49,713 bases of DNA from Gammaproteobacteria bacterium (lineage in GTDB: Bacteria > Pseudomonadota > Gammaproteobacteria > SG8-11): contig JAHECY010000003.1 in the NCBI GenBank assembly GCA_024641505.1, forward strand, positions 66,036-115,748, in the 5' to 3' direction. Both the position numbers and the translations under genes were made by a program. The notes below the pieces were generated by a model. That model searched no databases. It saw only the letters and a program-made list of their open reading frames with translations, and was not told the DNA's origin. Shown in pieces: positions 32,985-42,377 of the stretch; within the stretch, counting starts at the first letter, position 1; every line of letters begins with the position of its first letter.

Positions 32985-33833
32985 CTAGACTGGACAACGT
33001 CCTGCGCTGAGGCGCACATGCCCATCGAGATCCACATACTGATCCACCGTAACGAATCCGGCGGCCTCCATTAATTGCCGGACCGCCGCACCCTGATCGT
33101 AACCATGCTCCATCAGCAGCCAGCCACCAGGTTCCAGATACGCGGAGGCATTGCCGGCGATATAGGCCAACGCGCTCAGACCATCCGGTCCGGCACTCAA
33201 TGCCAGGCGTGGCTCAAAGCGCAGATCACCCCGGTTGAGGTGCGGGTCCTGTTCCGCCACATAGGGCGGATTGCTGACGATCATGTGAAACCGGCGACCG
33301 GCAACCGGCTCAAACCAATGCCCGAGCTGAAAGTCAACATTGGTCAGGCCATGATCAACACCATTTTGCCGGGCCACCACGAGTGCGTCGATCGACAAAT
33401 CCACCGCCGTAATCTGACTGTCGACGTGGTGCCGAGCCAGCGCCAGCGCGATGGCGCCGGAGCCGGTACCCAAATCCAGAATCCGGGGTAAGCCGATGCC
33501 GGCAAGGCGCACCAATGCCTGCTCCACCAGTAACTCCGTTTCCGGCCGGGGAATTAAGGTCGCGGGCGTTACCTTCAGCGCCAGGGACCAGAATTCCCGT
33601 GCGCCAGTGAGGTAAGCAACAGGCTCTCCCACCAGACGCCGCGCCAGCAGCATCGCGAATTTTTGCTGTTGCTCAGGTGTGGCCAGACGTTCCGGCCAGG
33701 TACGCAGGTAACTCCGTGGTTTGCCCAAGGCGTGAGCCAGTAAAATTTCACCATCGGCGGAGGGCGTGTCCGACCGAGCCTGCAGGTTTTTGACCGCATT
33801 CTGCAGCAGACTGCTGATCGTCGCCGGCTCCAT
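32985..33833 (-). CDS. prmC: Peptide chain release factor N5-glutamine methyltransferase
   Basis: 282 residues. PrmC methylates the glutamine of the GGQ motif in RF1 and RF2. The catalytic motif NPPYV is in VSNPPYVAEQDPHL. SAM motif I is RILDLGTGSGAIALALAR, and the N-terminal release-factor-binding helical bundle precedes it with GEPVAYLTGAREFWSLALKV and TLIPRPETELLVEQAL. Its start lies 3 bases after the prfA stop, and both are clearly co-transcribed with hemA. Confidence 0.95.
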   Translation of the reverse strand: MEPATISSLLQNAVKNLQARSDTPSADGEILLAHALGKPRSYLRTWPERLATPEQQQKFAMLLARRLVGEPVAYLTGAREFWSLALKVTPATLIPRPETELLVEQALVRLAGIGLPRILDLGTGSGAIALALARHHVDSQITAVDLSIDALVVARQNGVDHGLTNVDFQLGHWFEPVAGRRFHMIVSNPPYVAEQDPHLNRGDLRFEPRLALSAGPDGLSALAYIAGNASAYLEPGGWLLMEHGYDQGAAVRQLMEAAGFVTVDQYVDLDGHVRLSAGRCPV

Positions 33834-33836
33834 CGC

Positions 33837-34919
33837 TCAGTTCCCGATTGCCGCCAGCTGATCCGCCTGGTACTCACTCTGCAGGGCATCGATCAAGGGC
33901 GCCAGCTCACCCTGCATTATCGCTTCAAGCTTATATAAAGTGAGATTGATGCGGTGATCGGTGACCCGCCCCTGGGGGAAGTTGTAGGTGCGGATACGCT
34001 CGGAACGGTCGCCGCTGCCTACCTGCAAGCGCCGCGATGCCGCGATCTCGCTTTGCTGTTTTTCCTGTTCCATCATCAGCAATTTGGACTGCAGCAGAGA
34101 CATCGCGCGCGCCCGATTCTTGTGCTGGGAGCGCTCATCCTGACATTCCACCACGATACCACTGGGTAAGTGGGTCAATCGGATAGCGGAGTCGGTCTTG
34201 TTGACATGCTGGCCGCCGGCACCGGATGCCCGATAGGTATCAACGCGCAGATCCGCGGCATTGATCGCCACAGCGTCCACCTCTTCCACTTCCGGCAATA
34301 CCGCCACGGTGCACGCGGAAGTATGGATACGCCCCTGGGACTCGGTCGTCGGCACGCGTTGCACCCGATGGCCACCCGATTCAAATTTAAATGCGGAGTA
34401 AACACCTTGCCCCACCAGGCGCGCGACAATTTCCTTGTACCCGCCGTGTTCACCGGCGCTTTCACTGACCACTTCCACTTTCCAGCCACGCTGTTCCGCA
34501 TAGCGCGCATACATGCGAAACAGATCGCCGGCGAACAACGCTGCTTCATCACCGCCGGTACCGGCACGCACTTCCAGAAAAATATTCTTGTCATCATTGG
34601 GGTCCCGGGGCAGCAGGAGTTTCTGCATTTCCAGGGCCAGTTGCGCACTGCGTTGCTGCGCCCCGGTCAGCTCGTCCTCCGCCAGAGCGCGCATCTCCGG
34701 ATCCCGATCCTCCAGCATTAATTGCGCGGCGGCGATATCGTCCTGAGCCTTGCGATACCGTTGATAGCACGCCACCACCGGATCCAACTGGGCGTACTCC
34801 TGGGACAGGGCCCGAAAACGATTCTGATTGCCGATAACTTCCGGCTCCGCCAACAGAGCATTGACTTCCTCCAAGCGCTCGGCGGTCGCTTCGAGCTTGC
34901 GCAGAATAGAGGGATTCAC
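33837..34919 (-). CDS. prfA: Peptide chain release factor 1
   Basis: 360 residues from GTG 34919, 4 bases after the hemA stop; upstream in-frame starts lie inside hemA. RF1 terminates at UAA and UAG. The GGQ loop is [19 protein letters not shown] and the stop-codon recognition region reads [16 protein letters not shown] (the PxT-type motif of RF1). [20 protein letters not shown] and [22 protein letters not shown] are family blocks. The GTG start and tight spacing indicate translational coupling to hemA. Confidence 0.96.
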   Translation of the reverse strand: MNPSILRKLEATAERLEEVNALLAEPEVIGNQNRFRALSQEYAQLDPVVACYQRYRKAQDDIAAAQLMLEDRDPEMRALAEDELTGAQQRSAQLALEMQKLLLPRDPNDDKNIFLEVRAGTGGDEAALFAGDLFRMYARYAEQRGWKVEVVSESAGEHGGYKEIVARLVGQGVYSAFKFESGGHRVQRVPTTESQGRIHTSACTVAVLPEVEEVDAVAINAADLRVDTYRASGAGGQHVNKTDSAIRLTHLPSGIVVECQDERSQHKNRARAMSLLQSKLLMMEQEKQQSEIAASRRLQVGSGDRSERIRTYNFPQGRVTDHRINLTLYKLEAIMQGELAPLIDALQSEYQADQLAAIGN

Positions 34920-34923
34920 GGGA

Positions 34924-36186
34924 CTACAGGTCAGCGTCTTTGAGATTAAAGAGTTCGCGCGCCGCGTCCACGATGTCCATGCGGCCATCGTAACCCGCTT
35001 GCTTTAAACGCGCGCTGGGATTGTGTAACAGTTTATTAGTGAGATTTCGGGTCAATTGCTGCAATACCGCTTCCGCATCGCCGCCGTTGGCCAGCAGCAA
35101 TCGGGCTTTTTCCAACTCCGCCTGCGCCATGTGCTCGGCCCGTTCGCGCACGTTGCGAATCGTGGAGACCGCGTTAAGGGAACGTAACCAGCCCATGAAG
35201 TGGGTCACCTGGGTATCGATAATTTCTTCCGCCTGCTTGGCCGCTTCCTGGCGTGAACGCAGACCTTCATCGATGATTTCCTGCATATTATCCACCGTAT
35301 AGAGGTAGACATCCTCCAGCTCATCGACCTCCGGCTCGATATCGCGCGGCACGGCGATGTCCACCATCAGCATGGGCCGGTGTTTGCGTGCCTTGATGGC
35401 GCTTTCCACCGCGCCTTTGCCCAGGATCGGCAGGGTACTGGCGGTGGAGGAAATCACGATATCGGCTTCCGCCAGGTGATGGGGCATATCCGTCAACCCC
35501 ACCGCGTAGGCATGAAATTCATTGGCCAGTTGCTGCGCCCGCGCCAGGGTGCGGTTGGCGATGATCATGCGGCCGATGCCATTTTCGTGGAGATGGCGCG
35601 CCGCCAGTTCGATGGTTTCACCGGCCCCGATCAGCAGGGCGGTATGGGATTGCAGATTACTGAAGATCTGTCGCGCCAGATTGACGGCGGCAAACGCGAC
35701 CGATACCGGACTGGCGCCGATCTGGGTGTCGGTACGTACCTGCTTCGCCACGGAAAAGGTGTGCTGGAACAGGCGCCCGAGCAATTTGCCCACCGTGCCG
35801 GCCTCGTTGGCCACGGAAAACGCCTGTTTCATCTGGCCCAGGATCTGCGGCTCGCCCAGCACCATGGAATCCAAACCGCTGGCCACGCGCAACATATGCC
35901 GCACCGCCATCTGGTCGGGATGAGAATAAACGTACGGCATCAGCTCTTCGGTTTTCAACGCGTGAAACTGCTGCATCCAGTCGATGATGATGCGGTCGTC
36001 GGGCACCACCAGTCCGCAATACAATTCCGTGCGATTGCATGTAGAAAGAATCGCCGCTTCCGTCACGTTAGGACGGGCCGCCAGATCCTGTAAGGCCTGA
36101 TTCAGATTGTCCGGATTAAACGACACTCGTTCCCGAACATTCACCGGAGCAGTCTTGTGATTGATGCCTAGCGCCAGTAACGACAT
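34924..36186 (-). CDS. hemA: Glutamyl-tRNA reductase
   Basis: 420 residues from ATG 36186 with AGGGA 6 bases upstream; this start gives the family N-terminus [15 protein letters not shown]. HemA makes glutamate-1-semialdehyde from Glu-tRNA, the first step of C5-pathway haem synthesis. The catalytic cysteine is in [14 protein letters not shown]. The [16 protein letters not shown] block, the NADPH fold [16 protein letters not shown], and the C-terminal dimerisation helix are all present. It begins the hemA-prfA-prmC operon. A -10 box TATAAT (36307-36312, minus) suits its promoter. Confidence 0.96.
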   Translation of the reverse strand: MSLLALGINHKTAPVNVRERVSFNPDNLNQALQDLAARPNVTEAAILSTCNRTELYCGLVVPDDRIIIDWMQQFHALKTEELMPYVYSHPDQMAVRHMLRVASGLDSMVLGEPQILGQMKQAFSVANEAGTVGKLLGRLFQHTFSVAKQVRTDTQIGASPVSVAFAAVNLARQIFSNLQSHTALLIGAGETIELAARHLHENGIGRMIIANRTLARAQQLANEFHAYAVGLTDMPHHLAEADIVISSTASTLPILGKGAVESAIKARKHRPMLMVDIAVPRDIEPEVDELEDVYLYTVDNMQEIIDEGLRSRQEAAKQAEEIIDTQVTHFMGWLRSLNAVSTIRNVRERAEHMAQAELEKARLLLANGGDAEAVLQQLTRNLTNKLLHNPSARLKQAGYDGRMDIVDAARELFNLKDADL

Positions 36187-36306
36187 GTAATCCCTGGTAT
36201 AAAAAATGTAATGCGGCAACCCGCCGAAGGTGCTCTTTGTAGCCTATTTCGGCCGCGAACTCCATCTTACTTAATTCTGTTACGCCCCGGACGCCAAGGG
36301 ACGAAT

Positions 36307-36312
36307 ATTATA
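36307..36312 (-). promoter_or_regulatory. Candidate sigma-70 -10 box for hemA
   Basis: A perfect TATAAT on the minus strand has only a weak -35 (TGGAAG) 17 bases upstream. It predicts a start near 36300 and a leader of ~115 bases before the hemA ATG. Confidence 0.4.
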
Positions 36313-36620
36313 GTAGATTGAAGCATACACTTCCATGACGGGTCTAACGAATAATTCTCTTTAAAAACAAACAAATAACTTCAAAATGAAGTGCCGGCCG
36401 TTATAAAGTAGGCGCTTGAGGATGAAAATCCAAGGAAAAACTGGTAAGAAAGAGCAAGCAACACTGTTATTTGCCCCCGTGGTGCCCCGGGGCCATTATC
36501 AACATAGACTGTACCACTTAATGGGAACTCAGCCTTCAATTGAACTCAGTCCCGCTATCGGATACTAATAGCTCTGGCCGGATATCCGTTACAGTATCTA
36601 CAACCTATCGTCAGATTGAC

Positions 36621-36639
36621 AGCCGAATAGCGGCTTTTT
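36621..36639 (+). terminator. Terminator-like hairpin immediately before the TPR-lipoprotein start
   Basis: The stem AGCCG/CGGCT (5 bp, loop AATAG) is followed by a run of T, ending 11 bases before the ATG and abutting the GGAAGG ribosome-binding site. The stem is short, so it could be a weak attenuator or the 3' end of a leader RNA. Confidence 0.4.
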
Positions 36640-36649
36640 GGAAGGTGTT

Positions 36650-38380
36650 ATGAACATGCGCTATCTACACGTAATAATTTTAGTCGCCATGGCGGCTTAC
36701 CTGGGCGCTTGTACCGCCTCGCCCCCGCAGCCCGATACTGGCAAACCGCAGCCCGCGCAGAGCCGTGGCCCAACCCAACAACACCCCTTCGAGTCCCAGG
36801 ACCAGAAACTCTTCTACGAGCTGTTGGTCGCGGAAATGGCCTGGAAGCGCGAAGACAGCACTACGGCGATCGCTTATTACCTGGAAGCTGCAAAAACTAC
36901 CGGCAGCCCTGAATTGGCGGAGCGCGCCACACGCATGGCGGAATTTGCCCAAGCCAACGAACAAGCCATGACCGCCGCCCAATTATGGACCGAACTGGCA
37001 CCCGACTCCAGCGAGGCACACCAGTTCCTGGGTACGCTTTACGTGCGCGCCAGTCGTGCCGAGGACGCGCTGGCACAGTATCGTCGCGTGGTCACACTGG
37101 AAAAACAAGATGAAACCCAGGCCTACATCCGCATCAGCTCCCAGCTGAGCAAGGAAAGCAACCAGGAAGGCGTGCTCAAGGTACTGGACCTGTTGATCAG
37201 CGAAGAGACGTCAAACCCCTTTGCGTTCTTTTCCTATGCCCATGTAGCGGCCCGATTCAACCGCCTGCCGCTGGCCCTGACCCAAATCGACAAAGCCCTG
37301 GCGATCAAGCCCGACTGGTCGGAAGCGGTGATCCTCAAGTCCCGCATTCAGCAGATGAACAAGGACATCGACGGCGCGGTAACTACCTTCAAGACCGCGC
37401 TTGACGGCCCACTGAAATCCAATACCAGCCTGCGCATGGCCCTGGGACGTTTGTTCATGGATGTCAAACGCCTGGAGGAAGCCCGTGAACAATACGTAAT
37501 CCTGGCCCAACAGGATGCGACCAACATGGATGTAATCTACGCCGCCGCCCTGCTTTCCCTGCAAGTCGAAAAATATAAAGAAGCGCGCGAATATCTGCTG
37601 AAAATGATCAAAGCCAAGGCGCGGGATGACGAAGCCCGTTTTTATCTGGGCCAGATCGAGGAGAAAGTCAACAACCCCGCGGGCGCCATAAAATATTATC
37701 GTGACGTGGACGCCGGCGAATATTATCTCACCGCGCAAATGCGTATCGGTGCGTTGCTGGCGCGACAAGGCAAAACGGAAGAAGCGTTGAAACAGGTGCG
37801 CCGCATCCCGACGGAAACCGAACAGGAGCGCATCCAGCTGTTTCTTCTGGAAGGCGATATCATGGCGGAAGCCGGACGTTTTCCGGAAGCTTTCGATATC
37901 TACGACCAGGCACTGCGGGACCTGCCCGACAACAGCAACCTGTTATATGCCCGGGCCATTGCCGCGGAGAAACTCGATCGTCTGGACGTCGTGGAACATG
38001 ATTTGCGCAAGATCATCGCTCAGGACCCCAACAATGTGCAGGCCCTGAACGCGCTGGGATATACGCTGGCTGACCGCACCACCCGTTATGACGAAGCCCT
38101 GGAGTTCATCAAGCGCGCCCTGGCGCTGGAACCCAAAGATGCCGCCATCATCGACAGCATGGGCTGGATTCATTACCGCATGGGCCGCAACCAGGAAGCG
38201 TTGAACTATTTGAAGGAAGCCATCGCACTGATGGGAGACGCGGAAATTGCCGCGCATCTCGGCGAGGTGTTATGGGTGTCCGGCAACAAGCAGGAAGCCG
38301 TCAAGGTCTGGAACCGGGCGTTGCGCGACACCCCGGAAAACAAGCAGATTATGGAAGTGATGCGGCGCTTTGGTCTGTGA
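36650..38380 (+). CDS. Tetratricopeptide-repeat lipoprotein
   Basis: 576 residues from ATG 36650 (GGAAGG upstream); an in-frame TTG at 36638 is less likely. The lipoprotein signal has lipobox YLGAC. The mature protein is a long TPR solenoid of about 12-14 repeats with W/L-G-Y-A-P signatures, for example PEAFDIYDQALRDLPDNSNL and NVQALNALGYTLADRTTRYD. It probably scaffolds outer-membrane protein interactions. The position immediately upstream of lolB-ispE is conserved in many Gammaproteobacteria. Its stop overlaps the lolB start by four bases (GTGA). Confidence 0.88.
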   Translation: MNMRYLHVIILVAMAAYLGACTASPPQPDTGKPQPAQSRGPTQQHPFESQDQKLFYELLVAEMAWKREDSTTAIAYYLEAAKTTGSPELAERATRMAEFAQANEQAMTAAQLWTELAPDSSEAHQFLGTLYVRASRAEDALAQYRRVVTLEKQDETQAYIRISSQLSKESNQEGVLKVLDLLISEETSNPFAFFSYAHVAARFNRLPLALTQIDKALAIKPDWSEAVILKSRIQQMNKDIDGAVTTFKTALDGPLKSNTSLRMALGRLFMDVKRLEEAREQYVILAQQDATNMDVIYAAALLSLQVEKYKEAREYLLKMIKAKARDDEARFYLGQIEEKVNNPAGAIKYYRDVDAGEYYLTAQMRIGALLARQGKTEEALKQVRRIPTETEQERIQLFLLEGDIMAEAGRFPEAFDIYDQALRDLPDNSNLLYARAIAAEKLDRLDVVEHDLRKIIAQDPNNVQALNALGYTLADRTTRYDEALEFIKRALALEPKDAAIIDSMGWIHYRMGRNQEALNYLKEAIALMGDAEIAAHLGEVLWVSGNKQEAVKVWNRALRDTPENKQIMEVMRRFGL

Positions 38381-39003
38381 TACGCCGCATCCTGGCCTGC
38401 ACATGCCTGTGGTATGCCGGTTGCACTTCACTGCCCACCTTACCGCCGCCGGATCCCGCGGCGCAAACCGCCTGGGAACGCCACCGACAAGCGCTCACCG
38501 GCCTCACCACCTGGCAATTGCAGGGCCGGTTTGCCCTGCATTCCGATACCACCCATTGGACCGGCACCCTGACCTGGCATCAATATCCTGATGGTTACCG
38601 CGTACAATTGTCCTCCCCCTTGGGACAGGGGCTCATCGCTCTGCACAGCGGCCCTGCCGGCGCTGAACTGATCACGGCGACCGGCCAGAACTACTATGAC
38701 GACGATGCCGAATCCCTGTTCGCGCACACCATCGGTTGGGACTTGCCACTGGATTCCCTGGGAATGTGGATTACCGGTCAACCCGCGCAACGCGGCGACT
38801 ACCGTTATGGTTTGACGACCCAGGGCCAACTGGCAATCCTGTATCAGGACCGTTGGCAGGCGCGATATCTGAGCTATTTTGACGACGCGCGGCCACCGCT
38901 GCCACGTAAACTCAACCTGGAAGGGCGCGATCTGCGCCTGAAAGTTGTTGTCGATACCTGGACCGTACCGGATAATATCTCTTCCGCGAACCCCACACCC
39001 TGA
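38377..39003 (+). CDS. lolB: Outer-membrane lipoprotein insertion factor LolB
   Basis: 208 residues from GTG 38377, which shares GTGA with the upstream stop. The short signal VIRRILACTCLWYAGC gives a lipobox ending at Cys16. LolB takes lipoproteins from LolA and inserts them into the outer membrane. The family profile is seen in LTTWQLQGRFALH, the GTLTWHQYPDGYRVQLSSPLG strand pair, and the later LPRKLNLEGRDLRLKVVVD. It has no Trp/Leu loop that I can place with certainty. Followed by ispE after 12 bases. Confidence 0.9.
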   Translation: MIRRILACTCLWYAGCTSLPTLPPPDPAAQTAWERHRQALTGLTTWQLQGRFALHSDTTHWTGTLTWHQYPDGYRVQLSSPLGQGLIALHSGPAGAELITATGQNYYDDDAESLFAHTIGWDLPLDSLGMWITGQPAQRGDYRYGLTTQGQLAILYQDRWQARYLSYFDDARPPLPRKLNLEGRDLRLKVVVDTWTVPDNISSANPTP

Positions 39004-39015
39004 GCCGCCCGCTCC

Positions 39016-39879
39016 ATGAACACAACGTCAAATCCGTGGCCAGCCCCGGCGAAACTCAATCTGCTGCTCAATATCACTGGACGCCGCGCGGATGGATACC
39101 ATGAACTACAAACGGTATTCCAGTTTTTAGATATCGGCGATGAATTGCGGATCGAGGTCAACACCACCGGTATCCTGCACCGGGCCTATGACTTGCCCGG
39201 CGTGACCCCGGAGCAGGACCTGGTGATGCGGGCCGCGCAACTGTTGCGACAGGAAACCGGTTGCCGCCTGGGCGCGACCATCGATCTGGCCAAGCAGCTG
39301 CCCATGGGCGGCGGCCTGGGCGGCGGCAGCTCCGACGCCGCCACGGTGCTGGTGGCACTGAACTGCCTGTGGCAGTTGCATTTGCCGGAATCAACATTGT
39401 GCCGCCTGGGGCTGACGCTGGGGGCCGATGTACCCGTGTTCGTCCACGGACAGGCGACCTGGGCCGAGGGTGTCGGCGAACAATTTACCGATATCACGCT
39501 CCCGGAACCGTGGTTTGTGGTCCTGCAACCGGCGGTGGCGGTGGCCACGGGTAAAATATTTTCAGCCCCGGAATTGACACGCAATGCTCCGGCCCTCAAA
39601 ATACGCGATTTCCTTGGGGGGCGAGTCTTTAACCTTTGCGAGCCTGTGGTTCGGGCCCAGTATCCCGAGGTAGACCTGGCCATGGTATGGCTGGCACAAT
39701 ACTGCCCCGCCCGGTTAACCGGCACGGGTGCCTGTGTCTTTGCGGAAGTCGCGAGCGCGGCCCAAGGGCGCGCGATCGTGGCACAGATGCCTCCGCCCTG
39801 GCGGGGATTCGTTGCCAAGGGCATGAACCGTTCCCCCTTGCAGGCCCGTCTGGAAGACTGCCGCCGGGAACAGAAGTAA
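39016..39879 (+). CDS. ispE: 4-diphosphocytidyl-2-C-methyl-D-erythritol kinase
   Basis: 287 residues. A GHMP-family kinase of the MEP isoprenoid pathway. The substrate-binding PAPAKLNLLLNITGRRADGYHEL is at the N-terminus. The ATP loop is LPMGGGLGGGSSDAATVLVAL (residues ~95-115), LGADVPVFVHGQATWAEGVGE follows, and the third GHMP motif is ARLTGTGACVFAEV. Standard length. It belongs to the conserved lolB-ispE-prs-rplY-pth-ychF order, and a tRNA-Gln gene starts 9 bases after its stop. Confidence 0.95.
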   Translation: MNTTSNPWPAPAKLNLLLNITGRRADGYHELQTVFQFLDIGDELRIEVNTTGILHRAYDLPGVTPEQDLVMRAAQLLRQETGCRLGATIDLAKQLPMGGGLGGGSSDAATVLVALNCLWQLHLPESTLCRLGLTLGADVPVFVHGQATWAEGVGEQFTDITLPEPWFVVLQPAVAVATGKIFSAPELTRNAPALKIRDFLGGRVFNLCEPVVRAQYPEVDLAMVWLAQYCPARLTGTGACVFAEVASAAQGRAIVAQMPPPWRGFVAKGMNRSPLQARLEDCRREQK

Positions 39880-39888
39880 TACATCAAA

Positions 39889-39963
39889 TGGGGTGTCGCC
39901 AAGCGGTAAGGCACAGGGTTTTGATCCCTGCATACCCAGGTTCGAATCCTGGCACCCCAGCCA
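39889..39963 (+). tRNA. tRNA-Gln (anticodon TTG)
   Basis: 75 bases with the 3' CCA encoded. The acceptor stem TGGGGTG/CACCCCA is complete, the anticodon arm CAGGG-TTTTGAT-CCCTG carries TTG, and the T-arm is CCAGG-TTCGAAT-CCTGG. The U1-A72 pair and position between ispE and prs are typical for tRNA-Gln in this class. Confidence 0.97.
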
Positions 39964-40095
39964 TATTGATAGAGTAACAGTAAAGGATTACAGGCGGTCG
40001 CGACTCTTAAAGACCCCCTGACAAGCGGCGAGCGACACAAGCGCAAGCCAGAAACTCAGATTGTACACAGTGGCTTAATTAGCTCTGAGGATCAT

Positions 40096-41052
40096 GTGTC
40101 TGACAGTAGCCGGATAATGCTGTTTAGCGGCAACGCCAATGTTCCGTTGGCCCATGCCGTCGCCCGTTACCTGGGGCTCGCCCCGGGCAGTGCGATAGTG
40201 GACAAGTTCAGTGACGGGGAAGTCATGGTGGAGATCATGGAAAATGTCCGGGGTCGGGACGTTTTCATTATTCAACCCACCAGCCAACCGACCAACGACC
40301 ATCTGATGGAATTGATGGTAATGATCGATGCGGTGCGACGCGCATCGTCCTACCGGATCACGGCGGTAATACCCTATTTCGGGTACTCCCGTCAGGATCG
40401 GCGCCCCCGCTCCGCGCGGGTACCGATTACGTCCAAGGTAGTGGCCGACATGGTGGCCGGCGTGGGCGCGAATCGGATCATTACCGTGGATCTGCATGCC
40501 GACCAGATCCAGGGCTTCTTTAACGTGCCCGTCGACAATATTTATGCGTCTCCCATATTGCTGGGCGACATTTGGAAACAGGAATATTCCGACCTGATCG
40601 TGGTGTCTCCCGATGTCGGCGGCGTGGTCAGGGCCCGGGCGCTGGCAAAACGCCTGGACGACGCGGAACTGGCGATCATCGACAAACGCCGCCCACGCCC
40701 CAACGAGGCGCGGGTGATGAACATCATCGGCGATGTGGAAGGCCGGACCTGCGTCATGATCGATGACCTGGTGGATACCGCCGGCACCCTGTGCAAAGCG
40801 GCAACGGCGCTCAAGGAACATGGCGCGAAGAAGGTGGTGGCCTATATCACCCATCCGGTGCTGTCAGGCAATGCGGTACACAATATCGAGACGTCCCAAT
40901 TGGATGAATTGGTGGTTACCGACACCATTCCCCTGGGACGGGAAGCGGCGGCATGCACCCGCATTCGGCAACTGAGTATCGCCGAACTGCTGGGGGAGAC
41001 CATCCGCAGGGTGAGTAACGAGGAATCGGTCAGTTCGTTATTTATGGATTAG
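40096..41052 (+). CDS. prs: Ribose-phosphate pyrophosphokinase
   Basis: 318 residues from GTG 40096 with GAGG 6 bases upstream; the overlapping ATG at 40094 is out of frame. Prs makes PRPP from ribose-5-phosphate and ATP. Family blocks are [40 protein letters not shown], and the PRPP-binding motif [17 protein letters not shown]; the catalytic flexible-loop region around [12 protein letters not shown] is intact. Standard length. Confidence 0.96.
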   Translation: MSDSSRIMLFSGNANVPLAHAVARYLGLAPGSAIVDKFSDGEVMVEIMENVRGRDVFIIQPTSQPTNDHLMELMVMIDAVRRASSYRITAVIPYFGYSRQDRRPRSARVPITSKVVADMVAGVGANRIITVDLHADQIQGFFNVPVDNIYASPILLGDIWKQEYSDLIVVSPDVGGVVRARALAKRLDDAELAIIDKRRPRPNEARVMNIIGDVEGRTCVMIDDLVDTAGTLCKAATALKEHGAKKVVAYITHPVLSGNAVHNIETSQLDELVVTDTIPLGREAAACTRIRQLSIAELLGETIRRVSNEESVSSLFMD

Positions 41053-41085
41053 TGGTTAAATGTTGGAAGTATTTGGAGAAAGATT

Positions 41086-41733
41086 ATGAGTTCAGTTGAT
41101 TTTATGGTGGAAGCCGAAGCCTACACAAGCAAGGGCACGAGCGCCGCACGGCGTATGCGTCGGACCGGCCGCGTCCCCGGCATCATCTATGGCGGCGGCA
41201 AAGAGCCACAGAGCTTCTCCGTGGATCACGATCAGTTCATGCACAAGCTGGAGCATGAAGCGTTTTATTCGCACATTCTTACCGTCAAGATCGGTAATGA
41301 CAACCAGCAGGTGGTATTGCGCGATCTGCAACGGCACCCGGCCAAGCCCAAGCTCGTGCACATCGACTTCCAGCGCGTCAGCGCTTCGGAAAAAATCCAC
41401 GTGCAGGTGCCCTTGCATTTCATTGGCGAAGCCGCCGCACCAGGCGTACGCATCGGTGGCGGATTGATATCGCACCTGATGTCCAGCGTGGATGTGCGCT
41501 GCTTGCCGAAGGATTTGCCGGAATTCATTGAAGTGGATTTGTCCAATCTGGAACTGAACCAGTCGGTGCATTTATCCGATCTCAAGCTGTCAGCCAACGT
41601 TGAACTCGTTGAGCTGAGCCATGGAACAGACCACGACCTGCCGGTGGCCAGCATTCACAGCCGCGGCGGTCCAGCCGCTGAAGGTGAAACTGAAGCCGCT
41701 CCGGCAAGCAGCACACCGGGCGCCGCCAGCTGA
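41086..41733 (+). CDS. rplY: 50S ribosomal protein L25 (CTC/TL5 type)
   Basis: 215 residues, the long CTC/TL5 form with an N-terminal 5S-rRNA-binding domain and a C-terminal beta domain. The N-terminal signature SARRMRRTGRVPGIIYGGGK is clear. LRDLQRHPAKPKLVHIDFQRV and FIEVDLSNLELNQSVHLSDL mark the second domain. The C-terminal tail is Ala/Glu/Ser-rich and disordered. GGAGA sits 8 bases before the ATG. 33 bases follow prs. Confidence 0.94.
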   Translation: MSSVDFMVEAEAYTSKGTSAARRMRRTGRVPGIIYGGGKEPQSFSVDHDQFMHKLEHEAFYSHILTVKIGNDNQQVVLRDLQRHPAKPKLVHIDFQRVSASEKIHVQVPLHFIGEAAAPGVRIGGGLISHLMSSVDVRCLPKDLPEFIEVDLSNLELNQSVHLSDLKLSANVELVELSHGTDHDLPVASIHSRGGPAAEGETEAAPASSTPGAAS

Positions 41734-41771
41734 TCGCGCTGCGCCCCGAATCGTGACTGAACGCACCGCCA

Positions 41772-42371
41772 TTGTCAGCTATCGAGCTCATCGTCGGGCT
41801 GGGTAATCCCGGCCCCCAATACGAAGCCACGCGTCACAATGTCGGTTTCTGGTTTATCGAGGCCCTGGCGCAATCCCAGGGCCGCGGCTTGAAACTGGAA
41901 AACAAGTTTCACGGTGAAGTAACGCGGTCGCGGGTCGGAAGCCATGAATGCTGGCTCCTGAAACCCAATACCTACATGAATCGCAGCGGCCAGGCGGTAA
42001 GCGCCTTGGCCGGCTTCTATAAAATCCCCTTGGACAAAATTCTGGTGGTACATGACGAGCTGGACATTCCACCCGGCTCGGTACGTCTCAAACAGGGCGG
42101 TGGCCATGGGGGTCATAACGGCCTGCGCGATATTATCGCCCAGGGCGGAGGCAACAATTTCTGGCGCCTGCGCATCGGTATTGGCCATCCCGGCCATGCC
42201 AGCGAGGTCACCAACTATGTGCTGGGCAAAGCGCCCGGCGTGGAGCAACAGCTGGCGCGGGACATTATCGAGGCTTGCCTGCGATCTCTGCCGGAAATGC
42301 TCGAAGGTCAATGGCAAAAAGCCATGAACCACTTACACAGTCTCAAATCAAAAACACCTGATCAAGGGTAA
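41772..42371 (+). CDS. pth: Peptidyl-tRNA hydrolase
   Basis: 199 residues. The only fitting start is TTG at 41772 (LSAIELIVGLGNPGPQY), with no obvious Shine-Dalgarno, suggesting low or coupled translation. The catalytic histidine is in ATRHNVGFWFIEAL; substrate-binding asparagines are in LLKPNTYMNRSG and GGHGGHNGLRDI. VHDELDIPPGSVRLKQGGG is the family core. Pth rescues peptidyl-tRNAs released prematurely. ychF follows after 6 bases. Confidence 0.94.
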   Translation: MSAIELIVGLGNPGPQYEATRHNVGFWFIEALAQSQGRGLKLENKFHGEVTRSRVGSHECWLLKPNTYMNRSGQAVSALAGFYKIPLDKILVVHDELDIPPGSVRLKQGGGHGGHNGLRDIIAQGGGNNFWRLRIGIGHPGHASEVTNYVLGKAPGVEQQLARDIIEACLRSLPEMLEGQWQKAMNHLHSLKSKTPDQG

Positions 42372-42377
42372 ACAGTC

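Larger units (their letters stand above)
36187..36649. other. Intergenic region between divergent hemA and the TPR-lipoprotein gene
   Basis: 463 bases without a supported gene. It holds the hemA -10 box, a small palindrome ACTTCA-AAA-TGAAGT (36378-36392), a GC palindrome around 36486-36496 (CCCCGGGG) and a terminator-like hairpin at 36621-36639. A 48-codon frame at 36422-36568 lacks proper Shine-Dalgarno spacing. The terminator-like end makes a small RNA from this region conceivable. Confidence 0.4.

Noticed and set aside
36422-36568. 48-codon plus-strand frame in the hemA-TPR gap
   Set aside because: GAGG abuts the ATG with no spacing and the peptide has no recognisable feature; left as unsupported.
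39186-40046. 286-codon minus-strand frame across ispE and tRNA-Gln
   Set aside because: It is antisense to a confident ispE and reads through the tRNA; the GARIRTWVCRDQNPVPYRL stretch is a known artefact of antisense tRNA translation.
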